The notes: a model not told the origin generated them from the letters alone. Positions 25,525 through 37,300 are shown, numbered from the stretch's first letter. The stretch is 64,000 nt of DNA from JAFGCY01 sp964609245 (GCA_964609245.1 CAZSSB010000003.1:67062-131061); one strand, 5' to 3'. Made by a program: numbers and translations.

Positions 25525-26913
25525 CTACTGCTCCCAGCTCAGCGTGGTGTAGTCGAAGGTCTCGATCTCGTCGACCAGCTGCTGGATCCTGCCGCCAAAC
25601 GCCTGCTGCTCGAGCAGGGTGTCATCATGCAGCTTCTCGAGGTAGATCAGTGAGAAGCTGCCGCTGCCGGTCAGCAGACTCTCCGCGTACAGTGGCCAGT
25701 ACTGGCGGGGGGGCAGCTGGCCCGCCAGATACAGCGTGGACGGGCTGCCGATAGCTCTGAGCTTGGCTCGCAGCCGGTCCTTCTTTGCCTCCAACTCGTC
25801 CAACGCCTTGCGCGCCTCCACGCTGAGAGGCTCGGGCCACTGATCTTTGACAGCCTGAAGTGGCAGGACGATCAGCACGCAGCCGAGCAGGGCCTGGATC
25901 AGGGTGGTTCCTTCTGCGCTGCCAAAACGGCATCCAAACGTGTGGAGTTCGTCCAGAGCGGCCAGGTCCTGGCGTTCAATCGCCTCGGCGATCAGCAGCT
26001 TGGCTGTGTCCTTGACCATGATGAAGTCGGGGAGCGCCAGCATGAGGGAATGCTCGCACAATCTGCCGCTGACGAGCTTGTCGTTCAGTGGCCGGCCGGC
26101 GCGCATGCCGCCCCATAGTTCGTCGAAGGGGAATCCGGTCAAGGACGTGTTGCGAGGCGCTGCATTGCCCTGACGAAGCTTGTCCACGGCGGCATCGTAG
26201 TTACCGCGCTCGGTCTCATACATCGCTGCGTAGTAGTAAGGCAGTGCTTCGTCCGGCGCAGCGGCGAACAGCTCGGAGAGCAGCAGCTTGTACTCGGTGC
26301 CGCGGTACTGGTCCACTGCCGCTCGGCGCGCCTGCAGGTACGGTGCCTTGGTCTCGTCGCGATGTTGCGGTGGAGTGACCGCCACATACTGATTCGTCGC
26401 CTCTCGCCAGGCCCGGTCGCAGGCGCGCAGCAGTCGCAGCAGCACTGCACCGTCGACCGCGCCGCGGCGCCGCGCCTCTTCCAGGTAGCGGGCACGTGGA
26501 TCGAGATCGACTTCCGCCCACTCGCTGGAATAGCCTTCCGTCGAGCACCTCGCGAAGTGGTAGCAGAGCATCCAGTAGCGTGGATCGTCCCCGAATTCCA
26601 CCTCCCATTCGGCGAGCACGCCCTCACAGATACCTCGGGCATCCGTGGGCATGCCCCACGGGGACAGCGCTGGATCACTCTTGCTGGCGGCGATCGTGCC
26701 AAGGAGCCTGTCCAGCAAAGGATCGCCGGTGGAGGCGCTCGGCGGAACAGCCGTATAGACCGTCACCAGCAGCGCGCACCAGGCGAGGACGGGCGCCACG
26801 ATCAGCGCCAACCAGACGCCGCGCCCCTCCGCCAGCCAGGGCTGCCTTGCAGCTGCATGGGCGTCGGGGCTGCCGCTATCCCGCTCCCGGCTGCTGTGCT
26901 GAGTGTCCGCCAC
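25525..26913 (-). CDS. Single-pass membrane protein with a helical domain, function unknown
   Basis: A 462-residue protein with a cytoplasmic head of about 30 residues, one membrane helix (VWLALIVAPVLAWCALLVTV) and a long, mostly helical outer part with TPR-like spacing (EALPYYYAAMYETERGNYDA). Cysteines are scattered and there is no catalytic motif I recognise. The start is the GTG at 26913, whose G is the last base of the TAG of the gene upstream; AAGGGGGAG precedes it. The frame extends 66 codons further but only inside that gene. It is clearly coupled to the upstream membrane gene. Confidence 0.72.
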   Translation of the reverse strand: MADTQHSSRERDSGSPDAHAAARQPWLAEGRGVWLALIVAPVLAWCALLVTVYTAVPPSASTGDPLLDRLLGTIAASKSDPALSPWGMPTDARGICEGVLAEWEVEFGDDPRYWMLCYHFARCSTEGYSSEWAEVDLDPRARYLEEARRRGAVDGAVLLRLLRACDRAWREATNQYVAVTPPQHRDETKAPYLQARRAAVDQYRGTEYKLLLSELFAAAPDEALPYYYAAMYETERGNYDAAVDKLRQGNAAPRNTSLTGFPFDELWGGMRAGRPLNDKLVSGRLCEHSLMLALPDFIMVKDTAKLLIAEAIERQDLAALDELHTFGCRFGSAEGTTLIQALLGCVLIVLPLQAVKDQWPEPLSVEARKALDELEAKKDRLRAKLRAIGSPSTLYLAGQLPPRQYWPLYAESLLTGSGSFSLIYLEKLHDDTLLEQQAFGGRIQQLVDEIETFDYTTLSWEQ

Positions 26914-28118
26914 TACTCCCCCTTCAGCCCCCACTTGCGGCGGCGGATGGCGTCGCGGGCGAACTCGGCGCAGCCCCAGAGCAGGATCAGCTGCATTGCC
27001 AGCAGGATGCCCATCTGCCACCAGCTGCCTGTGATTTCGGGATCGGCATGGTGGCTGAAGGACGCCAGCGAGGTTGCCTCCGCGGGCATCGGCGCGATGA
27101 CAGCAAGGCACTGCAGCACCCAGGCAAAACCTACGGTGATCGGCTCCATCCAGAACAGCAGGTCATCACCGAGCGCGAAGGCTCCGAAGACCAGCATGGC
27201 GATGGCGGCCAGCACCAGCGGGAACGCCCAGGCCAGGGCTGCGCGCATCCAGTCCAGCCGCCGCGCCAGATAGAGCAGCAGCCCGACGGTCAGCACCGTC
27301 AGCGTGCCGTACATGACGGCGGCCATCGCGTCGAACTCCTCGCCCTGCATGCCGCGGGAGGCGAATACGGCGTAGAACACGCCGCCCAGCAGCGCCAGCT
27401 GCATCAGCAGCTGCAGCGCCGCCCCGACGCTGGGCATCATGCCGGCCCGCGGCACCAGCCCCACGCTCACCATCAGATAGGTCAGGGCCAGCACCGCCAG
27501 CGCCCCGCCCAGCACCACGTAGGCCAGCACCAGCAGTGCGGAGCCGAGCGTGTCCAGCGCGCCGCCCAGCGATGCTGGCAGTCCGGTGCGCAGCACATTT
27601 GCACTGACGCGCAGCACGCTGAGCAGCAGCAGTGGCGGCAGTGCCAGTCGCAGGCTGTGCAGGCCGAGCCCGACCAGCGTCTCCTGCTCGCTGAGCGCCG
27701 AGACCGCCAGCATGTCGTCGAGCGTCTGTCTGAGCTGCTGGCGCGGCTGCTTCTCCAGAAAACCCAGCGCCAGCTGCGCGATGGTGTAGAAGCGACCCAG
27801 CAGCCAGGCCCCGGCGAAGATGGTCGCGCCGACCACCAGCAGCCCAGTGCCCGTCCGGACCGCCATGTGGGCATAGCCCGGGCCGTTCTCCGGCGCCAGC
27901 ACCTCAAGCGTGAACAGAACCAACCGGATGGTCAGGCCGAGCGAGATCAGGGCCAGCAGGATCAGCAGGCCCAGGTTGCGCTTCCACCAGGCCACCGTGC
28001 TCAGCCGGTGCCGCTCGGCGCGCAGCCAGTAAGCGGCCAGCGGGTTGTGGCGGATGGAGAGCCACGCTTGAGCCCAGCTGCCGCCGATATCGAGCAGGTG
28101 ACGTGAAATCGCACTCAT
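26913..28118 (-). CDS. Multi-pass membrane protein, permease-like
   Basis: A 401-residue protein with about ten hydrophobic helices. The head RHNPLAAYWLRAERHRLS resembles the cytoplasmic start of ABC-2-type permeases (NP-x-x-x-RELR-like), and an amphipathic segment (EKQPRQQLRQTLDDMLAVSA) follows helix 3. No ATPase gene lies in this cluster. The ATG at 28118 is eight bases after a TATAAT box. First gene of an apparent three-gene set with the two downstream membrane genes. The transporter role is inference. Confidence 0.72.
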   Translation of the reverse strand: MSAISRHLLDIGGSWAQAWLSIRHNPLAAYWLRAERHRLSTVAWWKRNLGLLILLALISLGLTIRLVLFTLEVLAPENGPGYAHMAVRTGTGLLVVGATIFAGAWLLGRFYTIAQLALGFLEKQPRQQLRQTLDDMLAVSALSEQETLVGLGLHSLRLALPPLLLLSVLRVSANVLRTGLPASLGGALDTLGSALLVLAYVVLGGALAVLALTYLMVSVGLVPRAGMMPSVGAALQLLMQLALLGGVFYAVFASRGMQGEEFDAMAAVMYGTLTVLTVGLLLYLARRLDWMRAALAWAFPLVLAAIAMLVFGAFALGDDLLFWMEPITVGFAWVLQCLAVIAPMPAEATSLASFSHHADPEITGSWWQMGILLAMQLILLWGCAEFARDAIRRRKWGLKGE

Positions 28119-28126
28119 CCCACCGG

Positions 28127-28132
28127 ATTATA
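28127..28132 (-). promoter_or_regulatory. -10 box of the permease-like gene, leaderless type
   Basis: CCGG-TATAAT-CCGG on the minus strand, eight bases before the ATG. The spacer contains GGTGGG, so a very short leader with a ribosome site is also possible. Confidence 0.55.
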
Positions 28133-28179
28133 CCGGCGGCTGTGCATGCGAAACGGACCTGAACGGCGAGCAGCCGCTG

Positions 28180-28776
28180 TCACTCTTCCACCTTGAACAC
28201 GTCGCCCACCGGGGCATAGCGGCCGCCGCCCATACGCGCCAGCGCCTTGAAGCGGTGCGGGTCGACGCAGCCGTGGTCGTCCAGCAGCGTGTCCTGGATG
28301 TGAAACAGCCTGATCTCGGCCAGCAGCAGCGTGGAGCCCTGCTCGCCGAGTGATATCAGCTGGTGCGTCGTGCACTCCATGCACACCTTCGCCTCGGCGA
28401 TCCGCGGCGCGCTGACCGTCTCTCCGGGCAGCGGCGTGAGTCCCGCCGCCTCGAACTCGCTCTGGCCGTAGGGCAGGTCCTGGCCGCAGGCGTCCACCTG
28501 TGCGACCTGGTCCAGCGAGGGCACGCTGACGGTCAGCTCGCCCGTGCGCTCGATGTTGCGCAGGCTGTCCTTGCGGCCCTTCTCATCGTGCGGGCCGAAA
28601 CCGATCCCGATGATCGGCGGGGTGCTGGACAGCCCGTTGAAGTAGCTGAACGGCGCCAGGTTGAAGCCGCCGTCCTCATTGACGGTGCCGACCCAGGCGA
28701 TCGGGCGCGGGATGATCGCGCTGATCATCAGGTAGTAGCGGCGGCCGGGACTTAAGCTGGCGGGATCGAGGCGCAT
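28180..28776 (-). CDS. Flavin reductase-like / flavoredoxin family protein
   Basis: FMN-binding split-barrel protein, 198 residues. Family features: ISAIIPRPIAWVGTVNEDGGFNLAPFSYF (FMN-phosphate and ribityl contacts), PPIIGIGFG, KDSLRNIERTGELTVSV and the later CMECTTHQL. Members serve as flavoredoxins or as flavin reductases; the electron donor cannot be read from the sequence. A GGAGGATAGCGCG site precedes the ATG. It diverges from moxR with overlapping promoters. Confidence 0.9.
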   Translation of the reverse strand: MRLDPASLSPGRRYYLMISAIIPRPIAWVGTVNEDGGFNLAPFSYFNGLSSTPPIIGIGFGPHDEKGRKDSLRNIERTGELTVSVPSLDQVAQVDACGQDLPYGQSEFEAAGLTPLPGETVSAPRIAEAKVCMECTTHQLISLGEQGSTLLLAEIRLFHIQDTLLDDHGCVDPHRFKALARMGGGRYAPVGDVFKVEE

Positions 28777-28795
28777 CGCGCTATCCTCCGTGGTA

Positions 28796-28801
28796 TATAA
28801 T
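28796..28801 (+). promoter_or_regulatory. -10 box of moxR in a divergent promoter
   Basis: TATAAT on the plus strand, 35 bases before the moxR ATG. The same bases give TTATAT on the minus strand, close to the start of the flavin reductase gene, so the two promoters overlap. Confidence 0.5.
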
Positions 28802-28836
28802 CCGCTTTCGGCTATTGTCCCACGGGGAATTCTCTG

Positions 28837-29832
<996 letters not shown>

Positions 29833-29895
29833 GCCCGGCCTGGGTCCAAGCGGAACACGGGGGAGCCGCGCGGCGTCCAGAGCATAGCCTGCGGT

Positions 29896-29901
29896 TATCA
29901 T
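29896..29901 (+). promoter_or_regulatory. Possible internal -10 box before the DUF58 gene
   Basis: TATCAT ten bases before the GTG at 29912. It could give the DUF58 gene its own leaderless transcript. Confidence 0.35.
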
Positions 29902-29911
29902 TAACCAGCGC

Positions 29912-31168
29912 GTGTTCTCGAAGTTCACGATCAATTCGGTTGTCCTGCTGGCGTTGACGGTGTTCAGCGTCGCGGTTGCGGCGATCTACCGCAATCCGCT
30001 GGTGGTCTACACGGCGGTATTCCTGGTCGTGACCAACATCGCGCTGTTCACCTGGGCGCAGCTCAGTGTCGCCGGGCTGACCATCAGGCGGCGCCATCCG
30101 CGTTTCGGCGTGGCCACGCAGCCGACGGAGATTACGATCGAGCTGGTCAACGAGCGGCGCTCACCGCGCTACGGCACCCTTGGCTTCGACGTCCACGCCC
30201 AGCTGACCCCCGGCCAGGACTACACGCCGGTGGCGTTTCTCGATGCGCCACCCCAGCAGCCGGTACTGGCCGACTACACCCTGGTGCCGCAGCGCCGGGG
30301 GGTGTTCCGCATCGGTCCGTTCTACCTGTACGGCGGCGATCCGTTTGGCTTCTACAAGTGCTGGTCGCGGCGTGAGCAGTACAGCGACCTGACCGTGCTG
30401 CCCTGCCCGGTGGCGTTCAGTTTCCGGCGGCCGGCCAGTATCTCGCAGCTCAAGCAGGACGAAGTCGAGACGGTCCCGCTCAGCGGCGACAGCACGGAGT
30501 TTCTGGGCGTTCGCGACTACGTTGAGGGCGAGCCCCTCAAGCGCGTGCATTGGCGGACCAGCGCGCGCATCGGCCGCTTGATCAGTCGCCAGTACGAACT
30601 CAACGTCGCCGCCTCGCTCAGCGCGCTGGTGCTGGTTGATGAGCCGATGCTGACGGGTACACGCGTGGACAGCCCGCTGGAATACAGCCTGACGATGGTG
30701 GCCAGCCTGGGCTACGCCACGGTCAGCGAGAATTTCCACTTCAACTACCTGGCGGTGATGGGGGATCAGCACGATATCTGCGCGGGCACCGGCCGCGGCT
30801 TCTACGAGGAGCTCGCGGTGCGGCTGGCGAATCTCAACCAACTCGGTCCCGTCGACTGGGAGAGCCAGGGCCGCGTGGTGCTCAACTACCTGCCGGCGGG
30901 CTCCCACCTGATCGTGTTCACGGCGGACCTGGGCGGCAAGACGCGCGAGCGGCTGCGCCAGCTGGCGACCCGCTTTCGCGGCCTGACGGCGGTGACGTTC
31001 AACCTCGACAGCTTCAAGCACGCGCGGGCGTCGCAGCACGCTGGTCCGCAGTTGGTCCTGGGCGAGGGCTACCTGGTACTTGAGGTTTCCTATCGCGATG
31101 AGCTGTCGGCCGTACTGGCCCAGTGCCTGAGTGCGCCGGCGATGATCGGGAGGCAGCGATGGGCCTGA
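29912..31168 (+). CDS. DUF58 domain protein, MoxR partner
   Basis: A 418-residue protein with two N-terminal membrane helices (VVLLALTVFSVAVAAIY and VVYTAVFLVVTNIALFTWA), a beta-rich middle and the DUF58 core FLGVRDYVEGEPLKRVHWRTSARIG, in which the RxYxxGDxxRxIxW pattern is kept except for E in place of D. A vWA-like part follows. Members are usually found next to MoxR and a transglutaminase protein. The start is the GTG at 29912; the only possible signals are the TATCAT box and no ribosome site. It overlaps the next gene by 10 bases. Confidence 0.92.
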   Translation: MFSKFTINSVVLLALTVFSVAVAAIYRNPLVVYTAVFLVVTNIALFTWAQLSVAGLTIRRRHPRFGVATQPTEITIELVNERRSPRYGTLGFDVHAQLTPGQDYTPVAFLDAPPQQPVLADYTLVPQRRGVFRIGPFYLYGGDPFGFYKCWSRREQYSDLTVLPCPVAFSFRRPASISQLKQDEVETVPLSGDSTEFLGVRDYVEGEPLKRVHWRTSARIGRLISRQYELNVAASLSALVLVDEPMLTGTRVDSPLEYSLTMVASLGYATVSENFHFNYLAVMGDQHDICAGTGRGFYEELAVRLANLNQLGPVDWESQGRVVLNYLPAGSHLIVFTADLGGKTRERLRQLATRFRGLTAVTFNLDSFKHARASQHAGPQLVLGEGYLVLEVSYRDELSAVLAQCLSAPAMIGRQRWA

Positions 31169-33612
31169 GGCGCAGCCGCCAGCGGCTGGCGGCGACGGCG
31201 GTGCTGGACGCCAACCCGCGGCAGCGGCTGCTGCTCTACCTCTTCGGCTACCTGGCAGCGCTGACCGCACTGCTGATCCTCCACCTCGCGCTGGACAATC
31301 TCAACCTGACCCTTGGGCTGGTGGGCGCGCTGACGGCGGGCTACGTCTACAGCTACTTCCTGGCGCCGGTCTACCGCGCGATTACCACCTACAGCATTTC
31401 ACTGCTGGCCGCCGGCATCTCGGTGTCCTACTTCCTGAAGATCACCGCCAACCTCGCGCAGTACGGCAACTTCCTGGGCGTACTGCTGGGGATCCTGACG
31501 GCCCTGCTGGCCTACAAGGCGTTCTCGCCCGCCGACCATCGCTTCATCCTGATGGTCTGCGTGATCTTCCTGCTGTTCAGCGGCGTGGCCAGCTACGACC
31601 TGAAGTTCATGGTGCTGCTGCCGCTGTTCCTGATCTTCGCGGGTGTGGCGCTGCACGTCGCCAACCAGATCGACGTGGCGGTGCGGGTCGCTGGCACGGC
31701 GAAGGAGCCGGCCGAAGTGCGCTTTCACGTCGGGCTGCAGTTCCTGGCCGTGCTGTTGCGCGCGATTCTGGGGCTGATCGGGTTGTCGATCGTCGCCTAT
31801 GTGATCGCCCCGCATTCGGCGCAGGGGCCGCAGAACCGGGTGCTGACCAAGGCCCCGGAAGTCAGCAATCCCCTCAATGAGCAGGCGGATCTGACCGGCA
31901 TGGGTGGGAGCCGCGAGAACCCCGATGAGGTGCAAATCGGCATCGGCAACGAGTTCGACTTGACCGATCAGCGGCGCCTGACCGCGGATCCGCGGCCGGT
32001 ACTGCAGCTGAAGAGCCACCGCGCCGGGTATCTGCGAGCCCAGGTCTACGACGTCTACACGGGCAGCGGCTGGGTCAAATCCCCCCGCCTCGACGAGAGA
32101 AAGGGCGGCAGCCAGATTCTGCGTGACCTCAGCGATATCAGCGAGAGCGGGCAGTTTCACGGCGACTTCTACAAGCTATATCTGGTGCCGCTGGTCGATT
32201 TCCCTTCCGAGGACTACGCCGAGGAGCTGGGACGGAAGCATGGTGTCACCATGGATCCTGAGAACGACTTCTCGGGCGACGAAGTCTCGGATCTGAGCTA
32301 CGACATCCTCCGTCAGGAAATCAAGCTGCTGGAACCGCAGCCACCGTTCTACTACGCGATGTACCAGCCGTTCAGGCTGGAGAATGTTTCCGAGACTGAC
32401 GGCCGCGCGCAGCTGGATACCCCGCTGGTGGACGCGGCCTCGGTGGTGCGCCCGCTCTCTCTTGAGGTCATGCACCCGGTTAACTTCGCCTACACCGTGT
32501 ATTCGCTCGAGGTGCGCCCGAAGCCGGCGGCTCTCAGGCAGGTCGTCTCAGGCGGGCCGGCCGGAATCGTCAGGGATTACACCCAACTGCCACTGGAGGA
32601 GCGCTACGATCCGCAGCTGCATCGCGATCAGCAGGGAATCGCCCGGGAGGAGTACCGCCCGATCAGCCGCCAGCTGGTGAACTTCGCGGGGCAGTTCTCC
32701 CAGCATCCGGCGGGCGTGGATCAGACCGGTCAATTGGTGCCGACCTACGACAAAGTCCAGGCGATCGTCAGCCACCTGCTCGACGAGGACGAAGGCTATC
32801 TCTACGACCGCGAGTTCACCCTGCTGGACAGTGACGCCGAACTGACGGAGGCCTTCGTGCTGGGGACCCGCCAGGGTTACTGCCGTTACTTCGCGAGTGC
32901 GATGGCAGTACTCTGCCGGCTCAACGGCATCCCCGCCCGCGTGGTCACCGGTTATGCACCGGGTTCGTTCAGCTTGATCGAGAACGCCTACATCTATCGG
33001 GCGAGCAATGCTCACGCCTGGGTCGAGGTCTACTTCGACGGCTACGGCTGGATAATGTTTGACCCCACGCCCACCAGCCGTAGTCCGTACGGCGGGTCCG
33101 ACGCCGCGCAGTGGCTGGGCGGGATCGTCGACTTCCTGCAGGATCTGTTCATCATCGACCCGGCCAGAACCCAGCAGATGATCGTCGGAGTGCTTGGAGA
33201 CCTTTGGCGCCTGATCGTTGCCCACTGGCCACTGGCCGCGGTTGGCGCGCTGGCGCTGCTGGCGATCGGGGCACTGGTCTGGGCGATGCTGAGGCTGCGG
33301 TGGCGGAAGCGTTCCCGTCGGCTGACGGCGGAAAACCCGGTGGTGGCGGCCTACGACGGCGTCGCTCGCGAGCTCGCGCGCCTCGGATTCCCGCGCAGAC
33401 CGGGGCAGACCGCCCGCAGCTATCTCGGTGGCGCGGGCGAGGAGCACGCCGTGCTGGCGGAGCCGCTGGCGCGGTTGGCACCGGCCTATGAGCGCGCGGC
33501 GTTCTCGGTGGGCGGGCCGACCGATGTCGATCTGCGGGTGGCGGCCGCCGCGCTGGCGGCGGTGGAGGACGCTGTCAGCGCCGAGCTGCAGCGGCGGAGG
33601 CGCAGCCGATGA
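31159..33612 (+). CDS. TgpA-like membrane transglutaminase-domain protein
   Basis: An 817-residue protein: basic head, about six membrane helices (about 30-220), a large outer part, the transglutaminase-like core, one more helix (about 690-715) and a cytoplasmic DUF4129-like tail with RLGFPRRPGQTARSYL. The catalytic triad is intact: Cys in TRQGYCRYFASAMAVLCR, His in SNAHAWVEVYF and Asp in WIMFDPTP. Related proteins (TgpA) are essential in Pseudomonas aeruginosa; the substrate is unknown. GGGAGG lies six bases before the ATG at 31159, which overlaps the DUF58 gene. Confidence 0.93.
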   Translation: MGLRRSRQRLAATAVLDANPRQRLLLYLFGYLAALTALLILHLALDNLNLTLGLVGALTAGYVYSYFLAPVYRAITTYSISLLAAGISVSYFLKITANLAQYGNFLGVLLGILTALLAYKAFSPADHRFILMVCVIFLLFSGVASYDLKFMVLLPLFLIFAGVALHVANQIDVAVRVAGTAKEPAEVRFHVGLQFLAVLLRAILGLIGLSIVAYVIAPHSAQGPQNRVLTKAPEVSNPLNEQADLTGMGGSRENPDEVQIGIGNEFDLTDQRRLTADPRPVLQLKSHRAGYLRAQVYDVYTGSGWVKSPRLDERKGGSQILRDLSDISESGQFHGDFYKLYLVPLVDFPSEDYAEELGRKHGVTMDPENDFSGDEVSDLSYDILRQEIKLLEPQPPFYYAMYQPFRLENVSETDGRAQLDTPLVDAASVVRPLSLEVMHPVNFAYTVYSLEVRPKPAALRQVVSGGPAGIVRDYTQLPLEERYDPQLHRDQQGIAREEYRPISRQLVNFAGQFSQHPAGVDQTGQLVPTYDKVQAIVSHLLDEDEGYLYDREFTLLDSDAELTEAFVLGTRQGYCRYFASAMAVLCRLNGIPARVVTGYAPGSFSLIENAYIYRASNAHAWVEVYFDGYGWIMFDPTPTSRSPYGGSDAAQWLGGIVDFLQDLFIIDPARTQQMIVGVLGDLWRLIVAHWPLAAVGALALLAIGALVWAMLRLRWRKRSRRLTAENPVVAAYDGVARELARLGFPRRPGQTARSYLGGAGEEHAVLAEPLARLAPAYERAAFSVGGPTDVDLRVAAAALAAVEDAVSAELQRRRRSR

Positions 33613-34358
33613 CCAGGCGCGTGATCTTCAACGCCGATGACTATGGCCTCAGCCCGGGCGTCAGCGCCGGCATCCTGGCGGCGGCCGAGGGCGTTGTGGG
33701 GTCAACTACGGTTATGGCCAATCTCGTCTCGCAGCTGGAGGCGGACTTCCTGCGCCGCAGCGGCGTGTCCGTGGGCGCGCACCTGACGATCACGGTCGGT
33801 CTGCCGCTGAGCGACGAGTACCCGGAGGAGCTGCGGGGTCCTTACGGGGGCTTCAACAAGGAACTGGCGCTGGACGCGGCCACCTGGCGGGACGATGCGC
33901 GGCGCGAGGCGGTGGAGCGCGAATGGCGCGCGCAGCTGCGCCGCCTGCGTGAACTGGGCTTCGAACTCGATCATCTCGACAGCCACCACCATGCCCACCT
34001 GCTGGGCCCGCTGCTGCCGATCGCCGTCCAGCTGGCGCGCGAGCGCGGTCTGGCGCTGAGGACCCGGCCCGCGAAGGTCAGTCCGGTGCGGCGGGCGGGC
34101 GTGCTAACCCCCGATCTGCTGATCGAGGGATATTTCGGTATAACAAATGTAGGGATGGATCATCTGCTGGCCCTGCTGGATGCGGCAGATGGCGACGTGG
34201 TTGAAGTGATGTGCCATCCGGGGCGCGTTGACGGGCTGCTGAAGCTGCGTTCAGGCTATGTGGCGGAACGGGAGGCTGAGTTGGACGTGCTCAGTGATCC
34301 AAGGCTGAAACAGGAGGTCAGGCAGCGAGGATGGATACTTTCCGGCTACCGGTGGTAA
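33609..34358 (+). CDS. YdjC/ChbG-family carbohydrate deacetylase
   Basis: Metal-dependent deacetylase of acetylated amino sugars (ChbG, HpnK relatives). The 249-residue protein has the metal-binding NADDYGLSPGVS at the start, VGAHLTITVG, the HLDSHHHAHLLG motif with metal and catalytic histidines, TRPAKVSPVRR and EVMCHPGRVD. ATGA overlap of four bases with the transglutaminase gene shows coupling. The substrate is not known; the place in the operon suggests cell-envelope sugar processing. Confidence 0.9.
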   Translation: MTRRVIFNADDYGLSPGVSAGILAAAEGVVGSTTVMANLVSQLEADFLRRSGVSVGAHLTITVGLPLSDEYPEELRGPYGGFNKELALDAATWRDDARREAVEREWRAQLRRLRELGFELDHLDSHHHAHLLGPLLPIAVQLARERGLALRTRPAKVSPVRRAGVLTPDLLIEGYFGITNVGMDHLLALLDAADGDVVEVMCHPGRVDGLLKLRSGYVAEREAELDVLSDPRLKQEVRQRGWILSGYRW

Positions 34359-37300
34359 GACGGCTCGGGGGAGCCATGGCGGCGGCGCTGGGGGCGCTGG
34401 TGCTGAATGCTTGCGGGGGCAGCGCCCATGATGCTACGGCGGTGCCGGTCGCGCAACCGACGGCGGGGCCCGTGCGGGTCTCGGCGCAGTGGCTGCGGCA
34501 GCAGCCGGGTCCGCGCCTGGGCGAGTACAGCTTTCACCTGCTGGACTCTGACGGCCGCGCGCTGAGCGACTGGTCGCGCGTGGGTCTGAGCGTCTCGGCG
34601 GGCGGCCAGGTTGGCCATTACGTAGTAGAGGCGGCCGAGCGGCCAACGGACGATATTTACCTCTATGTCACATACCCGGGCGCGGATGTCCACGTTGGCG
34701 ATGCGCGGCTGGCGAGCGGTCGCGGCGGTGAGTATGTCTTTCTCTCCGTGCCGGGCCGGATCCGCGACGTACTGGTGATCGGGATGGCGCGGATCGGCGG
34801 CCGGCGAGCGGCGGCCCTGAAGCCCGGGCCGCTGGCGCGGATCAGCTTCGCCGCGGGCGGCGAGCAGGTCGTAAGGGCGGCCAGCCGCGTCAACGAGGAC
34901 CCGCGCAGCGCGGCGGTGTTCGGCGCCAGCGGCGGCGGGGACTGGTTGGTCGCCGACATCTGGTGGGAAGAGCGCAACATCGGCGACTACAACAACAACG
35001 GCCTGGTGGAAGTGGCCGACATCACGCCGATCGGTGTCTACTTCGACCAGGAAGTGGCAGCCGCGGACGACCCGGCGCTGCTGGAAATCGTCGACGGCAC
35101 CCTGGACGGGTTCGTCACGATCCACGACATCACGCCGATCGGCCAGAATTTCGACGCGCGTATCGACGGCTTCCGGCTGTACGCCGCCTATACAGAAAAC
35201 CCCGATCCCGAGGACTTCGAGCTGTTTCCATGGGAGGACTACTCAACCTGGCCGCGCCCGGAGCTCTATGACGCCACGGATGAGCTGGCGCGGCGCAAGC
35301 GCCTGCAGTACCGCGGAAACATGATTCCGATTGATGATCCGGCGGGCATCTGGACGGGAGGCAAGCTGAGCCTGCTGGTGCGTGCATTCGCCGACGATGG
35401 CGGCACGATCGAGGAAGGGCCGCCCAGCAACGCGGTCGAGCTGAACTACAGCGGCCTGCCCGTCAATCACGCGCCAATCTGGGTTGAACAGCCCGGTCTC
35501 ACCGCAGCCATTGGCACCGGTGAAGGAATCCTGGTGCGTTGGGGGCAGGCCCTCGATCCGGACGGGGACGAGATCGAATACGTACTGCGCTACATCGACG
35601 GCGGTCAGGCCATCGGCCTGCCGGGCACGGTGGTGCTGGTGATGCCGCCGGAGACGACTGCCGGAGGTCCACCCTACGAGTACTATGTCGAGGGGCTGAC
35701 GCGGGGCGAGGAATACACGCTGCTGATGAAAGCCCGTGACGAGCTTGGGCTGGAGAGCAGCAATTCCGCCACCAGCCTGGTGCGCGTGCCGGCGCTGGGC
35801 GTCAGCGCGGATACCTGGCCCTACCACCGCTTCGATCCGGCGCGGACCGGCTGCAATGCGGAGTGCTTGCTTGAGGAACCTCTTTGTGAGGCGTGGACTG
35901 CGCCGCTCGACTGGCCGACCGCCACGGAAGCGCCCAACGAGCCGCTGATCAGCGCTGAAGGCTGGATCGGCGCGCCGACCGGAGATGGCCTGTTCAGGCG
36001 CTATCTGCTCGAGAGCGGCGCGGATCACTCCTTTGAGCATTTCTACACTGTCGATCGCTTTCGCGGTTCTCTCAGCGGTGGGTACATGGCGTACGGCGAG
36101 CCCTCATCCGGACTGGTAGTTGAACAGCTATACGGCCCGATGTGGCTTTGGCCGGAGGTTGGCGAGCTGACGGGCGGCCCGTTGGTCCTAGGTGACCTGG
36201 TGTTCGCGGCGGGAGGCAGCGCCGTAGTCGGCGCGGAGATCTACTACGGTTCGGAGTGGTTGTTCGAACCCGGCGGGGATTCCCCGTACACACTGTCCCC
36301 CGCCGCCGACGAGCAGCACCTCTACACCGTCCGCGACGATGGGCGCGTCGACAAGCTGGATCTGCTGACCGGTGACAACGCCGCGACCGGTGACCTGGCG
36401 GCCATTCCCAGTGGCGACGCTGTTGCGCTGGACTCCGCGAGCGGCCGGCTGTACGTGGCGACCGAGGATGACTGGCTGGTGGAGCTGAGCGCGGATGACC
36501 TGAGCGTGCTCAATCGCTGGCCGGCGGGCGAGGACGACCACTCGATGACCAGCCCCTGCCTGGTGCTGCATAGCGATCCGCCGCTGGCCGTCGTCGGTCA
36601 CGGACTCTACGGCATGATCGAAACGCCGGGCTTCCTGCATGCCATCAACCTGCTGACCGGTGATACGGAGTGGACGCGGGCGATCCGCTTTCCCTTCGTG
36701 CCCCAGCAGATCACCGCCGGGCAGTCACGTCTGTTTGTCGTGTCACGCAACGGCGGGCTGTTCGTGCTCGACTTCGCGGGCAACGTGCGCCAGGAGGTGG
36801 ACTTGCAGGCGCCGATGCACTCATCCGCGGTGCTGGCCGCGGACCGGCTGGCGCTGGTCAGCACCGACAGCCTGCGCGTCTTCGAGGCGGCGGCCGACGA
36901 ACCGCCGGTGTGGGTCGGGACCGAAGGGGTGCGCGAACTGACTACCGGCGACGGCAGTGTCACCGCGCACTGGGATCACGCCGTCGATGACAACGGCGAG
37001 CCGGTTCACTACGCGCTCTACTATCGGGCGGGCGCTGCTCCCGTCTTCAGCCAGCCGCTGGGCGATACGCAGCTGATCACCGGTATCGAGGACAACGGCT
37101 TCGGCCACTCATACATGATCGACGGCCTGGACAACGGCACGCGCTACTACGTGGCGGTGCGGGCATATGACGGCCGCTGGGACGATCTGCCCAACGTCGA
37201 GCAGAACACGAACGTGTTGGCCGCCACGCCGCCCTGGCAGCGCGAGCAGCTGGTGCTCGGCGGCGACCTGCCTGCCGGCGAGATTCTGTTTATGCGCGGG

